Notes: a model not told the origin generated them from the sequence alone. A stretch of DNA of 10,414 nucleotides from Euperipatoides rowelli (GCA_003024985.2 PXIH01S0038993.1); one strand, 5' to 3'; positions 1 through 7,525 are shown, numbered from the stretch's first letter. Program-made: numbers and translations.

Positions 1-277
1 TAATATTAAATAAAATTTAGAATTTTTTTTTAATTACACCTTGAAAGCCAATACATTAATTAGGATTGTATTCGAAAAATAATCTTTGCTTATATTTTGT
101 AAAATTTGAAATTTATGTTAACGGGGAATTCTTTACCTGCAACAAACAGTCTTAGTAAATTATTCTTTTGAGTTTTAATATTGTTAATATTATTTTTTAA
201 AGCAATTATGTATTCATTATTATATTTATCATAAATGTTCAAAGAATTACAGGCATCATAACAAAGTTTAAGTGATT
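1..277 (-). pseudogene. LINE-B ORF2, linker after the endonuclease (downstream of LINE-A)
   Basis: An open minus-strand frame runs from the LINE-A junction to a stop near 90 and reads SLKLCYDACNSLNIYDKYN onwards. It is rich in Asn, Lys and Leu, as expected of the helical linker between endonuclease and reverse transcriptase in L1-type ORF2. Across LINE-A, the upstream LINE-B frame ends at about 5527 with ESFKL in the duplicated target, and this piece begins SLKL in the same frame. That continuity is the main reason for the assignment. Left of 90 the sequence is very AT-rich and broken. The short word at 131-143 also looks like a splice donor on the minus strand, so a host exon was considered but is less likely. 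Confidence 0.6.
265..277. repeat. Target site duplication of LINE-A, left copy
   Basis: AGTTTAAGTGATT lies directly next to the poly(A) tail of LINE-A, which reads as poly-T on the plus strand. It matches AGTTTAAATGATT at 5527-5539 in 12 of 13 bases. Some overlap with the T-run makes the exact right edge uncertain by a base or two. A duplication of this length is normal for L1-type target-primed reverse transcription. Confidence 0.8.
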
Positions 278-305
278 TTTTTTTTTTTTTTGGGGGGGGG
301 GGGGG
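278..305 (-). other. 3' tail of LINE-A: C14 followed by A16
   Basis: On the plus strand 16 T (276-291, the first two shared with the target duplication) are followed by 14 G (292-305). In sense this is a C tract and then a poly(A) tail, ending at the target duplication. The poly(A) marks the 3' end made by target-primed reverse transcription. The C tract just before it is unusual for a LINE 3' end. Confidence 0.85.
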
Positions 306-319
306 TTGTCCCATATTAC

Positions 320-325
320 TTTATT
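320..325 (-). promoter_or_regulatory. Polyadenylation signal AATAAA of LINE-A
   Basis: TTTATT on the plus strand is AATAAA in sense. It lies 15-30 nt before the tail, the usual spacing for cleavage and polyadenylation of an RNA polymerase II transcript. Confidence 0.75.
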
Positions 326-348
326 TAACCAAAAAAAAAGAAAATACA

Positions 349-368
349 GCCGTCTCAAAACCGACGGC
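349..368 (-). other. 3' UTR hairpin of LINE-A
   Basis: GCCGTC (349-354) and GACGGC (363-368) form a perfect 6-bp GC-rich stem with an 8-nt loop, about 45 nt from the tail. In some LINE families a 3' stem-loop is recognised by the reverse transcriptase; that role here is inference from position only. Confidence 0.6.
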
Positions 369-550
369 ACATATCTTTCTAATGTAATTTACCAAAAACA
401 GTACCAGGATCAACCCTGGAGAAAAAAGAAATGGGGAGAAACCCCTAAATACATTGATGAAAAAAACAAAAACATATAAAATACACACAATGTATACAAA
501 AAATTGTACTGGCCTGACAATGTATCTATGAACAACATCCTGTAGGAAAC

Positions 551-947
551 CTAATCCAGCATAACTTGGTCCCTGAGCAAAATATTGAAAAAAGCCAAAA
601 CGTCTGGATTACGCCATTTCAGGTTAAAAATAGCATCAGGCAGAGTAAGTTGGTCCTGCTTGACCATCTGAGTAAATTGTAACAAAGTGTAAGACCAAGG
701 TCTCATACGTATACCCTAAAAAATACTGAGGTTCTAGATTTTCCAAACACTAAAAAAAAAAAAAAAAAACAGTTAATGCCACAACAATAAAATCCTTGTG
801 CAGCAAGAGATCCACAAACACATAAAAAATAGATCTTGAAAAGAAATCAGAATTTTAAAAATGAGCAACCTTGCACCTTGCTTCATCGAAGTAGACACCC
901 TGCATCAGCAAGTGATACATGAACTCTTGGTTATCACATAATGGACA
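551..947 (-). other. LINE-A ORF2 C-terminus with zf-RVT-like zinc motif
   Basis: The motif reads CPLC, then HLLMQ and a Gly where the last Cys is expected: C-x2-C-x7-H-x4-G, with codons at 945-947, 936-938, 912-914 and 897-899. Gly (GGT) is one base from Cys (TGT), so the ligand seems to have been lost by mutation. Beyond an A18 tract (752-769 on the plus strand) the same protein resumes with VWKI, LSIF and MRPWSYTLLQF, and ends at TAG (551-553). The WK-RN-type patch after the zinc motif is typical of L1/Tx1 ORF2 C-termini. Confidence 0.75.
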
Positions 948-1569
948 CTGTGGATCCACCTGAAATGCAAAATGTTGAATAACAGGTCCCTCGTGTAAAC
1001 AGGCAAATAAAACCCGAAAAAGAAAATCATACAGATTTGCAGGAAAAAATAACTTCTTAAAATACTTATAATAAGAAAACAACAGTCTCATGGTAGGAAT
1101 AGGGACATAGTCCCAGTCCAAATTAAGTGAAAAATCCCTTTAATTAAACTTCCTCACTACACAAAGGTCAAAATTGTTGATCATATCCTGAAAGGTCTCC
1201 TGCAAAACTTCCAGCCGTGAAGAATCATCGTTGTAAGGTGGAGGGGTGTCAGTGGGATCCACCTCCTGGGAATCATTAATATACTGAGCATATAGAATAT
1301 AAGATAAAAAAATGAGTAGATCTAATAACTGATACAAGTTGAGAGAAGTCATGCAAACCAAGGCCACCCAACTTAATTGACATAAATGACATCTGGATAC
1401 TGGGACTAGCCTGGTGCCACATAAAATTTGGTGAGCCACTGCATAAAGTCTATTAACAAAAGCCTTATTAAAGTTGACATGAGAAACGTAGTAATAGGCT
1501 GCCGGAAACAAATAGGCATTAATGATTTTTACCCTGGTCAGCAAAGATAGAGGCTTTCCCTTCAAAATG

Positions 1570-2600
1570 CTCTAGGCCTGCTGAAAATGAGAAATAGTTC
1601 TGTCCTGCAACACATGCCTTACCATCACTCCCAAGTATGGGAAAGGCAATCCCAAGAAAGAGCCTGGTATTGCCACATTGTATGTATTGTCAATCTTATT
1701 TAAAAACGGGTACCAAACTCAGGTTTTTGCATTATTAAAAATGGAGCTTAAGAATTGAAAAAAAATTATCTAAAAGCTCAAAAACCCTGGGCATATTGTC
1801 ATGCCCGTTAATAAAGACAGTCATGTCATCAATGTAGGCCAACACTGTAATGCTTCTGTTCAAAGTTGGTATTTAAACTCCTAAGTCTAAGGAACACAAT
1901 CCACAATCAGGCTGTCCAAATAGAAGGCAAAAAGGTTTGTACTTAAGGGGAATCTATGGGTGATCCCCCTTTTGATAGGAAAAGAGTAATATAACCAACC
2001 TCAATACTTAATCGAGATAAATTTATTTGAACAATAATTGATCAAACCTAGTGATAACATGGAACATCCAAATTAATGCATTATTCGTGAGGCCAGATAA
2101 TAATGGATTACATAAATAAAGGCCTTCTGGATGTCCAAGAATAGGACGGCAACTTGCCTCAACTTATGCCAACGAACAAAATGAAGGACCTTCTTAAGCA
2201 CATTTATGGGTGTGTGTATGGCACTGTTGGTACAAGATTTGATTCCAAATTGATATAAAGAGTAGAAGGCAAAAAAAGATTGAGCTTGTTATTCAAAATA
2301 CGTGCAAAAATCTTTGTATCCAAATTTTGAACATTGATTGGTCAATTACAAGATATAGTGAGCCTGACATCTGGATCTAATCACTTTTATGTTGTAAAGG
2401 TAGGTGTGAATGAATGAAATGTTGATCCATAAAAGGATGTGTTAACCATGTGTTATAAAGAGTAAGCAAACGAGGAACATATGTATGAGCGAAAATCTTG
2501 AAAACATGCACTGTCATCAAGTCTAGTCCAGGGGTGATATGAGCATTGAGCTAGACGAAAGCATCATAAATGTCTTTAGAGGTAATGGCAAAGTTGTTTT
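1570..2600 (-). other. LINE-A reverse transcriptase domain
   Basis: The core motifs read in order on the minus strand, though not all in one frame: TPGLDLMTVHVFKIF near 2545-2490, FLDIQKAF near 2140-2110 with the first catalytic Asp, GITHRFPLSTNLF near 1966-1925 (the RQG-PLS motif, with Gln-Gly changed to His-Arg), and AYIDDM with catalytic Asp-Asp at 1825-1836. After them come LKL and FLGLPFPYLGV near 1650-1620 and KGKPLSLLTRVKIINAYLF at 1565-1500, the typical thumb start of L1/Tx1 enzymes. Confidence 0.9.
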
Positions 2601-3067
2601 GTGAATGTATATCATCATGAATGGGAAAGGAGGCCTATGACAATTGTCCTCAAGCCACTCCAAAAGATTTGAAAACCCCTGCAAAGTATTCATATATATG
2701 ATTGATCATGGGAAAGCCTGTGAGATTATGCTGTCAATCATAAATAAACCCTAATGGCAGCGTAGAGATCTTATTAAAGAAAAAGGAAGTCATTAAAGCA
2801 GAATTTTTTCTGAGAAGCGACTATCTTCTTATGCAGATGATGCACCTGATCCGAATAAAGTTGCTGTGATAGCCTATGGTGCTCCTGCTGACACTTCCTA
2901 TAAAAAGGAACCTGGGCTCTTTCAATGTTCTTCATCTCTGTCATCAAGTCCTGTAAATCTGTCAAATGAACATTTACTAAAAGCCTTACCCGCACATGAA
3001 AGTCAATGAAAGTTGTGAGAAAACTAGATTTGAACAGAAAGTAATTATTATTCTGGAACAACAATGC

Positions 3068-3110
3068 CTCTACACTTCAGTTTAAGAGAAGATTAAACTG
3101 AAGTGTAGAG
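3068..3110. repeat. Perfect 18-bp inverted repeat, 7-nt loop, inside ORF2
   Basis: CTCTACACTTCAGTTTAA (3068-3085) and its exact reverse complement (3093-3110) flank GAGAAGA. The right arm is normal ORF2 coding sequence in the endonuclease frame, ending STLQFN. The left arm reads the same DNA backwards and breaks the frame before the linker. This looks like a fold-back duplication made during copying or repair, not a functional site. Confidence 0.85.
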
Positions 3111-3850
3111 ACTATAAAGGGGTGCTTCTGCAACACATCATAAACGGGAACACACAAAGAAAAGGATAAACCCAGCCTAAGAATAACAGCAGCATGATCG
3201 GTGAAAGTAGTAAAGAGAACATTAAATTTGGTGCATGTGGCCAAGCCTCGAGATATGAGAAGATAATCCAAAGTATTTGCAGCTGCCGATAAATGAGTAG
3301 CAGAGACTCTTTCCCATACAATGACGCAGCATTTACCAGTCCAAACCTATCAAAATTCACCTGAAAGAACTGATCATCAGCCAATGCTCTATGATTTTAG
3401 TCACCTCCGATCACAATAATATCCCACTTAACAGGCACATATGAGCACAATCACTAAAAACAGCCCTATTTGAGGTCAGGTCACTGGGTGCATTATAGTT
3501 CACCATAACCATCATGGACCATTGATAAAATTAAATATCATGAAGTTGCTTTGACCAGTGATAGATCTGATACGATCAACCTTTTAGAAATCATAATTAA
3601 AACATCTTGGCAGGCCTTTGAAGCATTTCCTTGAAACATATGAAAAAAATTGTGACATCCCCCCTGTGGTGGTACCCAGGGCGGACCGCCCCCCCCCCCC
3701 CCCCCCCCCCTCAACCACCGTGAGCTTCGTTTCTTGCACGAAACATACATCTATGTCATGAAAAATTAAGTAGGACTTCAAAAACTTCTGCTTCCTCTTT
3801 GTATTTAAGCCCTGAATATTAACAGTAAGAACATTAATTCCCGTTGTTAA
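3077..3850 (-). other. LINE-A AP-type endonuclease domain
   Basis: The start reads INVLTVNIQGLNTKRKQKF and then VCFVQETKL, with the catalytic Glu kept. After the C22 tract the fold continues with VIGGD-stop-N near 3410-3395, the GD-x-N motif with a stop at the middle residue. It then reads LDYLLISRG and FTDHAAV (3271-3077 frame), the SDH motif with Thr for Ser and the catalytic Asp-His kept. One frame change near 3270 separates the GDxN and TDH parts. Confidence 0.88.
3689..3710. repeat. C22 homopolymer tract within the endonuclease region
   Basis: 22 consecutive C on the plus strand, read as poly-Gly codons in sense. It splits the endonuclease straight after QETKLTVVE. Similar C11 tracts occur at 4016-4026 and 4517-4527. 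The true length may be misjudged by sequencing. Confidence 0.8.
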
Positions 3851-3916
3851 TTGTGCCAAGGAAAAGAAAAAAAAATAGCATAAAAAAAACAATGTGAAAA
3901 AAAGAGAACAAAGCAA

Positions 3917-4254
3917 TGAATACTACACACATTAAAATATTTCCTAAGATGAAAAATTACCCCTCCTGTAACAACAAAGAAAAGAAAACGTCCCATAAAC
4001 AAAAGACTTCCCAAACCCCCCCCCCCAACAAATGAAGCCAACAGAAAAAAAGAAGCCCATATTGCCAAAAAAGTATCCCCCCACAGCACATGACATAACC
4101 AGAAACTTATAAACCAAAAGAAAACCATAAAGTCCTAAAAATAATAATAGTTCAGCACAGAAGGAAAATGTAATCAAACATGTTCAGATATTAATTTTGT
4201 ATGAACCTAACCCCTTACCTTCATTGCACTTATCGTCCTTAGAGTCCTCATGAT
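3917..4254 (-). other. LINE-A spacer between ORF1 and ORF2
   Basis: In sense this stretch first finishes the hydrophilic ORF1 tail in a shifted frame (MDSFSTFTDHNDLN, about 4290-4215). It then becomes T- and G-rich. It contains a C11 tract at 4016-4026. Two overlapping hydrophobic frames here are Phe/Gly-rich low-complexity readings with no recognisable domain, and I do not call them genes. Confidence 0.5.
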
Positions 4255-5322
4255 TCAAATCATTATGGTCTGTAAAAGTAGAGAAAGAGTCCATGACTGA
4301 GTATCCAAACCTGGCTCCCCTTCAGTATGCAAACGTTCACCTTTCGTCACTGAAGGACCAATAGGTGAAAACTCTGTATGTGAGGAAACCAAAGAAATAA
4401 ACAAATCCTGTGAGGCATCCTGAGAGGAAATATTAGCTCGATCCTTCATCTCATCATCCTGAGCAAGCTGCATCTGTTGATCTGGAGTCTTCTTTAAGGC
4501 CTGACTATGCACTGTGCCCCCCCCCCCTCCACCCCACAAAACAGACTTACATAATAAAAACTTCCTGATGTGACTCTGATTAATGTCGTGGCCTGTTTCC
4601 CGACATCAAAAACAGGACCGCAGCCTGTGGGATGAGATAACCCTGCCCCTCAAACCTGACTTTGACTTAATCAAGTATGGCAAAGACTTAAAGTTCACCC
4701 TTCTTTAAGGGAAAATGAGACAAACAATGGGGTAGTGACAAACTTCATGTCTTCAGCAATCTTCCTATACGTAGGCCTAATAGTAAGAATAGACCCATAC
4801 TCTAAGAGAATATAGCCAAGCTCGGCTAGAACTGTCCTTACTGGCATCCAAAGAACTGAAAAATTCACCAACTTTGAATTGACGACTGCATCTGCATAAA
4901 AAATGTAAAAGTCCTTGAAACGTGTAAAAAGACAAGTAAATTATGCTAAAGCTTCAGGAGTTTTGAAAGCCACAAAATGATATTTGGGGAGGTGAAGCCT
5001 GGTATACTCCTTTAAATATTTAAGCAAGCCAAAATAATCTAGAATGTCTATCAAAGTTTCTATAGAGAGAAACGCTGCAATTAAAAATTAAGAATCTATG
5101 AGAAAGAACACATTTGAATCAGCCAAGACAAGCAATTCGAAAATTGTAAATAGTATTCTCCTTAAACTTGCTCACCATTTGCGAGTGAAGTTGACTATCC
5201 ATTCCAAACAAATAAATGCTGTCAAATAATATCACTGTAAAGGCCTTGGTATTAACGATTGAATATTGGAAAGAAGGTAGTATGGGTAACGTTTTCAAGA
5301 CTAAACAAATATTGAGATCCAA
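4255..5322 (-). pseudogene. LINE-A ORF1: RRM-like and CCHC RNA-binding protein, broken
   Basis: ORF1 of such elements coats the element's RNA in a ribonucleoprotein. From 5322 an open piece of 67 codons (MDLNICLVLKTLPILPS) leads, after one frameshift near 5118, into a second frame running to about 4706 with two stops. It contains ILDYFGLLKYLKEYTRLH, YHFVAFKTPEAL and LAELGYILLEYGSILTI, a pattern like an RRM with a YG turn. Another frame carries LIKSKSGLRGRV and the CCHC knuckle (4573-4614). After a C11 tract (4517-4527) the protein ends in a hydrophilic Gln/Asp/Glu/Ser-rich tail. The start is uncertain because upstream readings are short. Confidence 0.75.
4573..4614 (-). other. Decayed CCHC zinc knuckle of LINE-A ORF1
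   Basis: Sense codons read C-F-stop-C-R-E-T-G-H-D-I-N-Q-S, that is C-x2-C-x4-H-x4-S. The spacing is exactly that of a retroviral-type knuckle. The last ligand is Ser (AGT), one base from Cys (TGT), and the third codon is TGA, one base from Trp (TGG). Confidence 0.8.
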
Positions 5323-5526
5323 TGTTAGAGATAAAACATCAAAATTAGCAGGTTAACAGAATAAAAGTCAAATTGAAAACTCACCACATATAAAAGAAAG
5401 TCTTTAAATAAAACATTATCATCTCAAGAATCGACACGAAAATAAAATAAATATATAAATATTAGATAAACAATTAGGGACAAACTGCCGACAGTCTGCC
5501 CTGTTCACCAGGTGTCGCATAAGTCG
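5323..5526 (-). promoter_or_regulatory. LINE-A 5' UTR and likely internal promoter region
   Basis: This runs from the inferred 5' end (next to the target duplication) to the first ORF1 reading. The first 60 bp are GC-richer than the rest and hold TATGCGACACCTGG (complement of 5508-5521), which recurs in LINE-B. Full-length LINEs usually carry an internal promoter at this place; none can be proven from sequence. Confidence 0.6.
5508..5521 (-). repeat. Shared 5'-head word, LINE-A copy
   Basis: CCAGGTGTCGCATA on the plus strand, within 5 bp of the inferred LINE-A 5' end. It differs at one base from the copy at 8568-8581. Looser similarity (GGCA, then G-TTYGTC) continues about 30 bp into each element. 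Confidence 0.7.
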
Positions 5527-5539
5527 AGTTTAAATGATT
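5527..5539. repeat. Target site duplication of LINE-A, right copy
   Basis: AGTTTAAATGATT matches the left copy at 265-277 in 12 of 13 bases. It sets the 5' end of LINE-A at 5526. It also belongs to LINE-B ORF2, where it reads ESFKL in frame with the sequence upstream. Confidence 0.8.
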
Positions 5540-6490
5540 CTTCCCTACCAAAAAAAGGTTGAATCAATATCCAATATCAATAATTCTACAAAATCAAATT
5601 TAAATTCAATCCAACGATATGCAAGCAAAATATCTTCATTTAATAAAGGGAATGAAAGCATATAAATTAAATTGAAAGTATCAATTTTAAATGGAATATC
5701 AGGTAGGCCTAATATGTGATGCTTTTTTTAGAAAAATGATCAAACGATTCAATGATATTAACACTATAATAATTTTCAAAAACTATATTTAGTTTTAAAA
5801 CACAATGAACAGAGAACAGAGAATGGAACTACTGAAATGATGAAAGATGAAAAATTAACTAAATTGTTTTAAATAAAAAAAATATCAATAACTGAGTTAG
5901 AATGTCTAGCAATCGAAATTGGTGGCTGATATATTATATACTGAAAAAATAGTTCACATTTATAATGTCATTGTTTTTACAAAAAGATTCAAAATCTTTA
6001 AAGTGTTCTACATTTGAGTACGGTAGTTAAAATATCTGCAGAAAATTAAGTTGTTGAAAGAATCAGGGATTTTGCTGCATATATAAACTATCAAATTTCT
6101 ATTAATAATAATATTATTGTTACCATTAAAATTTTTCAGTATACATTTGATTAATAAAGGAAAAATAATATAACAAATCGTTCCTTACTAGATAATAATC
6201 TAATGTCTTTAAATGCATTATTAGTCTTAAATAAAATAAAAACGCCCCTAGAGGAGTTAAGTGGATATGCTATTAAGACAAAAAAAAAATATCTTGTTGT
6301 AAGACATGTTAAATTTGGCCTTATAAAACAGCTTCTTAGATTTATGTATACATATAACTAAAAAGTTATTATCAATAATATATTTAAAAACACTGTGTTC
6401 TTTTCAGGCATTATTTATGTCTTGAACATTCATAGAGATAATAGAAAGTGATAGGTCAATACTTTGGATTTTAATTTGAATAAAATAACT

Positions 6491-6506
6491 AAAAAAAAAA
6501 AAAAAA
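6491..6506. repeat. A16 tract in the 5' part of LINE-B ORF2
   Basis: Sixteen A on the plus strand, poly-Phe in sense, lie between the ORF2 start and the conserved endonuclease beginning. Conserved sequence resumes right after it. Confidence 0.7.
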
Positions 6507-6595
6507 GAAATCACTTACTTCATTATTGGCCATAACAAACTAATAATAAATTAGTCTATAAAACAAAATGACAATAAAATTTAACTTCTGTTTTT

Positions 6596-6904
6596 CTACT
6601 TATTTCTATGCTTTCTCTTCTTCTTTTTAATCACACTGCTAATACACCCCCTTCCATCACCAACAACAATTTCTTCAGTCTCAGAACAAGTAGATTCTGA
6701 GTGTTGATCGTCTTTATTCAAATTTGTTTGTTTTGAATTACATTCTTGCGAATAAGTAGCTGGTCGAATGATAATTGATAATCTGTCCTAAACTGAGAAC
6801 CACCTTGTGAATAAAGTACAGGGAAATTGCGATATAATTCTTTGGAGGAAACATCATCATCGGTGTTTAAAGCCAAGTCTAATTCACATTATATTAAATA
6901 ACTG
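6596..6904 (-). pseudogene. LINE-B ORF1, C-terminal part (downstream of the piggyBac insertion)
   Basis: A clean frame reads ELDLALNTDDDVSSKELY, FPVLYSQGGSQFRTDYQ and LSFDQLLIRKNV (about 6890-6740). One frameshift then leads into DDQHSESTCSETEEIVVGDG and a strongly basic end, KKKKRKHRNK, before TAG (complement of 6596-6598). A hydrophilic, acidic then basic tail after the zinc knuckle is common in LINE ORF1 proteins, and the lysine cluster could act as a nuclear signal. The ORF2 ATG follows 62 bp later. Confidence 0.7.
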
Positions 6905-6908
6905 TTAA
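6905..6908. repeat. TTAA target duplication, left
   Basis: TTAA flanks the element on both sides (here and at 7526-7529), the hallmark of piggyBac transposition. Confidence 0.9.
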
Positions 6909-6926
6909 CCCTCGCAGTACTAAGAT
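6909..6926 (+). repeat. Left terminal inverted repeat
   Basis: CCCTCGCAGTACTAAGAT begins with CCCT as piggyBac-superfamily ends typically do, and is an exact reverse complement of 7508-7525. Confidence 0.92.
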
Positions 6927-6952
6927 CAAAATATTACTTAAATGCCTAAGAT
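6927..6952 (+). other. 26-bp extra segment in the left end
   Basis: The right end passes directly from the 18-bp repeat to GGGGTCA. The left end has 26 extra bases ending in a second TAAGAT, so TAAGAT occurs at 6921-6926 and again at 6947-6952. This is consistent with an insertion or duplication bounded by a 6-bp repeat. Confidence 0.75.
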
Positions 6953-6971
6953 GGGGTCATTTTGACCCCAT
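6951..6971. repeat. Subterminal palindrome, left end
   Basis: ATGGGGTCA (6951-6959), TTT, TGACCCCAT (6963-6971): perfect 9-bp arms. The counterpart at the right end is GGGTCAA-A-TTGACCC (7492-7506). Paired subterminal palindromes may be transposase-binding sites. Confidence 0.8.
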
Positions 6972-7158
6972 AGGTAATTATAATGTTTAGGCCGGAAAAC
7001 TGATTATACTGGCAACCAAGATTTATTAAAAGAGGAAAATATATTTTCTGCAATATTACGAATATTTAAATTAGCACAAAAACTCAAGTAGAAAAAAAAT
7101 AATTAAAAAACAATAACATTTTACAAGAAGTAATGGTAGTAATGCATTTTAACTACGT

Positions 7159-7449
7159 TCAGTTCTGCTGCTCATCTTTCTGGCAATCAAGACACAAAAT
7201 AACACATGAAGTATGACGTTTACACATAAACTGTCTGCATTTGTTTCACTTCTGACACTACTTGGAGTCATTTGTTGATCTAGAGTACAGAGCACACCTA
7301 CCTCGTTTCGCTGTAAGTCTTTCTTCCTCAGAGTCGATTTGATACTTTACTTTTTTTACGTCCTTTGCACTAAGTTTTATAGCCTGAATTGTAGACAAAA
7401 TTAGGAAAGAGACCTTTATAGGAGAATTGCTAGAAAATAATTTTAACAT
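7159..7449 (-). pseudogene. piggyBac-like transposase C-terminal remnant with cysteine-rich domain
   Basis: From 7449 the frame reads MLKLFSSNSPIKVSFLIL, a charged stretch (KDVKKVKYQIDSEEERL), then AKRGRCALYS. After two stops it continues CRQFMCKRHTSCVILCLDC and ends at TGA (7159-7161). The spacing matches the cysteine-rich zinc domain that ends piggyBac transposases and binds the element's own ends. Two expected Cys have been lost by single-base changes: Tyr (TAC) in RCALYS, and a TGA where CQKC is expected. Only this domain remains, with none of the DDD catalytic core. Confidence 0.8.
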
Positions 7450-7491
7450 ACATATTCTAAATGAAAAAAAAAAACTGCAAATGTTTAGATA

Positions 7492-7506
7492 GGGTCAAAT
7501 TGACCC
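7492..7506. repeat. Subterminal palindrome, right end
   Basis: GGGTCAA (7492-7498), A, TTGACCC (7500-7506). It lies directly inside the right terminal repeat and mirrors the left-end palindrome. Confidence 0.75.
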
Positions 7507-7507
7507 C

Positions 7508-7525
7508 ATCTTAGTACTGCGAGGG
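7508..7525 (-). repeat. Right terminal inverted repeat
   Basis: ATCTTAGTACTGCGAGGG is the exact reverse complement of the left repeat and abuts TTAA. Confidence 0.92.

Larger units (their letters stand above)
306..550 (-). other. LINE-A 3' UTR
   Basis: This stretch lies between the ORF2 stop (TAG, complement of 551-553) and the C/A tail. It has no coding frame. It contains a perfect 6-bp hairpin (349-368) and an AATAAA hexamer (320-325). It is where the element's reverse transcriptase would be expected to bind its RNA. Confidence 0.75.
551..3916 (-). pseudogene. LINE-A ORF2: endonuclease and reverse transcriptase polyprotein, broken
   Basis: ORF2 would nick the target DNA and copy the element's RNA into it. 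Sense order: AP endonuclease (about 3850-3077), a charged helical linker (about 3064-2774), reverse transcriptase (about 2600-1570), thumb/connection region (1565-1140), zf-RVT-like CCHC (947-897), and a C-terminal piece with WKI and LSIF near 740-710 and an end at 551. It spans about 1,100 codons, close to the usual L1/Tx1 ORF2. The frame changes at least four times, at the C22 tract, near 3270, at the 3068-3110 fold-back and near 1735. Between these lie in-frame stops such as TAA near 1135 and TAG near 1575. The start near 3916 is not certain, because the first 25 residues are a low-complexity Phe/Leu stretch before INVLTVNIQGLN. Confidence 0.9.
278..5526 (-). mobile_element. LINE-A: near full-length, degenerate L1/Tx1-like non-LTR retrotransposon
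   Basis: This is a 5.2-kb element on the minus strand, bounded by a 13-bp imperfect target duplication (265-277 and 5527-5539). Sense layout: 5' UTR of about 200 bp; ORF1 (5322-4255); ORF2 with AP endonuclease, reverse transcriptase and C-terminal CCHC (about 3916-551); a 3' UTR of about 245 bp; an AATAAA signal; and a C-then-A tail. The order of domains, the C-terminal zf-RVT-like CCHC and the poly(A) tail fit the L1/Tx1 group. It is less AT-rich than its surroundings and sits inside the older LINE-B. Several frameshifts, stops and homopolymer tracts make it inactive, but every expected part is present, so it is full-length rather than 5'-truncated. Confidence 0.92.
5527..6533 (-). pseudogene. 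LINE-B ORF2, N-terminal AP endonuclease part, broken
   Basis: The start ATG (complement of 6531-6533) gives MANNEVSDF, followed by a T16 run and then SIISMNVQDINN, the endonuclease N-terminus. Next come KEHSVFKYIIDNNFLVICI, where the catalytic Gln-Glu appears as His-Lys, and SSRGVFILF near 6260-6240, a conserved SRGV-IL patch. The C-terminal part reads RHSNSVIDIFFI near 5910 and PFSVLCSLCFKTKY near 5820, where SVL stands for the catalytic SDH. After decayed sequence, an open frame from about 5705 (DIPFKIDTFNLIYML, LLNEDILLAYRW, FFGREESFKL) runs into the LINE-A insertion. The nuclease is clearly dead. The ORF continues at 277. Confidence 0.75.
6909..7525 (-). mobile_element. Non-autonomous piggyBac-like DNA transposon, 617 bp
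   Basis: The ends are perfect 18-bp inverted repeats, CCCTCGCAGTACTAAGAT (6909-6926) and its complement (7508-7525), flanked by TTAA. Just inside each end lies a short palindrome of the GGGGTCA-TGACCCC type (6951-6971 and 7492-7506). The interior has only the last roughly 95 codons of a transposase on the minus strand. The catalytic core is missing, so the copy looks like an internal deletion derivative moved in trans. It sits in LINE-B ORF1 and so is younger than LINE-B. The left end carries 26 extra bases not found at the right end. Confidence 0.92.

Noticed and set aside
90-314. Possible host exon ending at a splice donor (CAGGTAAAG on the minus strand, 131-143)
   Set aside because: The frame joins in phase with LINE-B ORF2 across the LINE-A target duplication, which explains it better. 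Its N-terminal Pro/Lys run is only translated poly-C and poly-A tail.
3112-3384. Separate gene on the minus strand next to the endonuclease
   Set aside because: It is the upstream piece of the same endonuclease (ADDQFFQVNFDRFGLVN) read past a frameshift. The true continuation is in the overlapping frame carrying LDYLLIS and TDHAAV.
3847-4177. Two overlapping hydrophobic minus-strand frames, possibly membrane proteins
   Set aside because: They are Phe/Leu/Gly-rich translations of the T/G-rich LINE-A spacer and cross the C11 tract. They overlap each other and have no domain.
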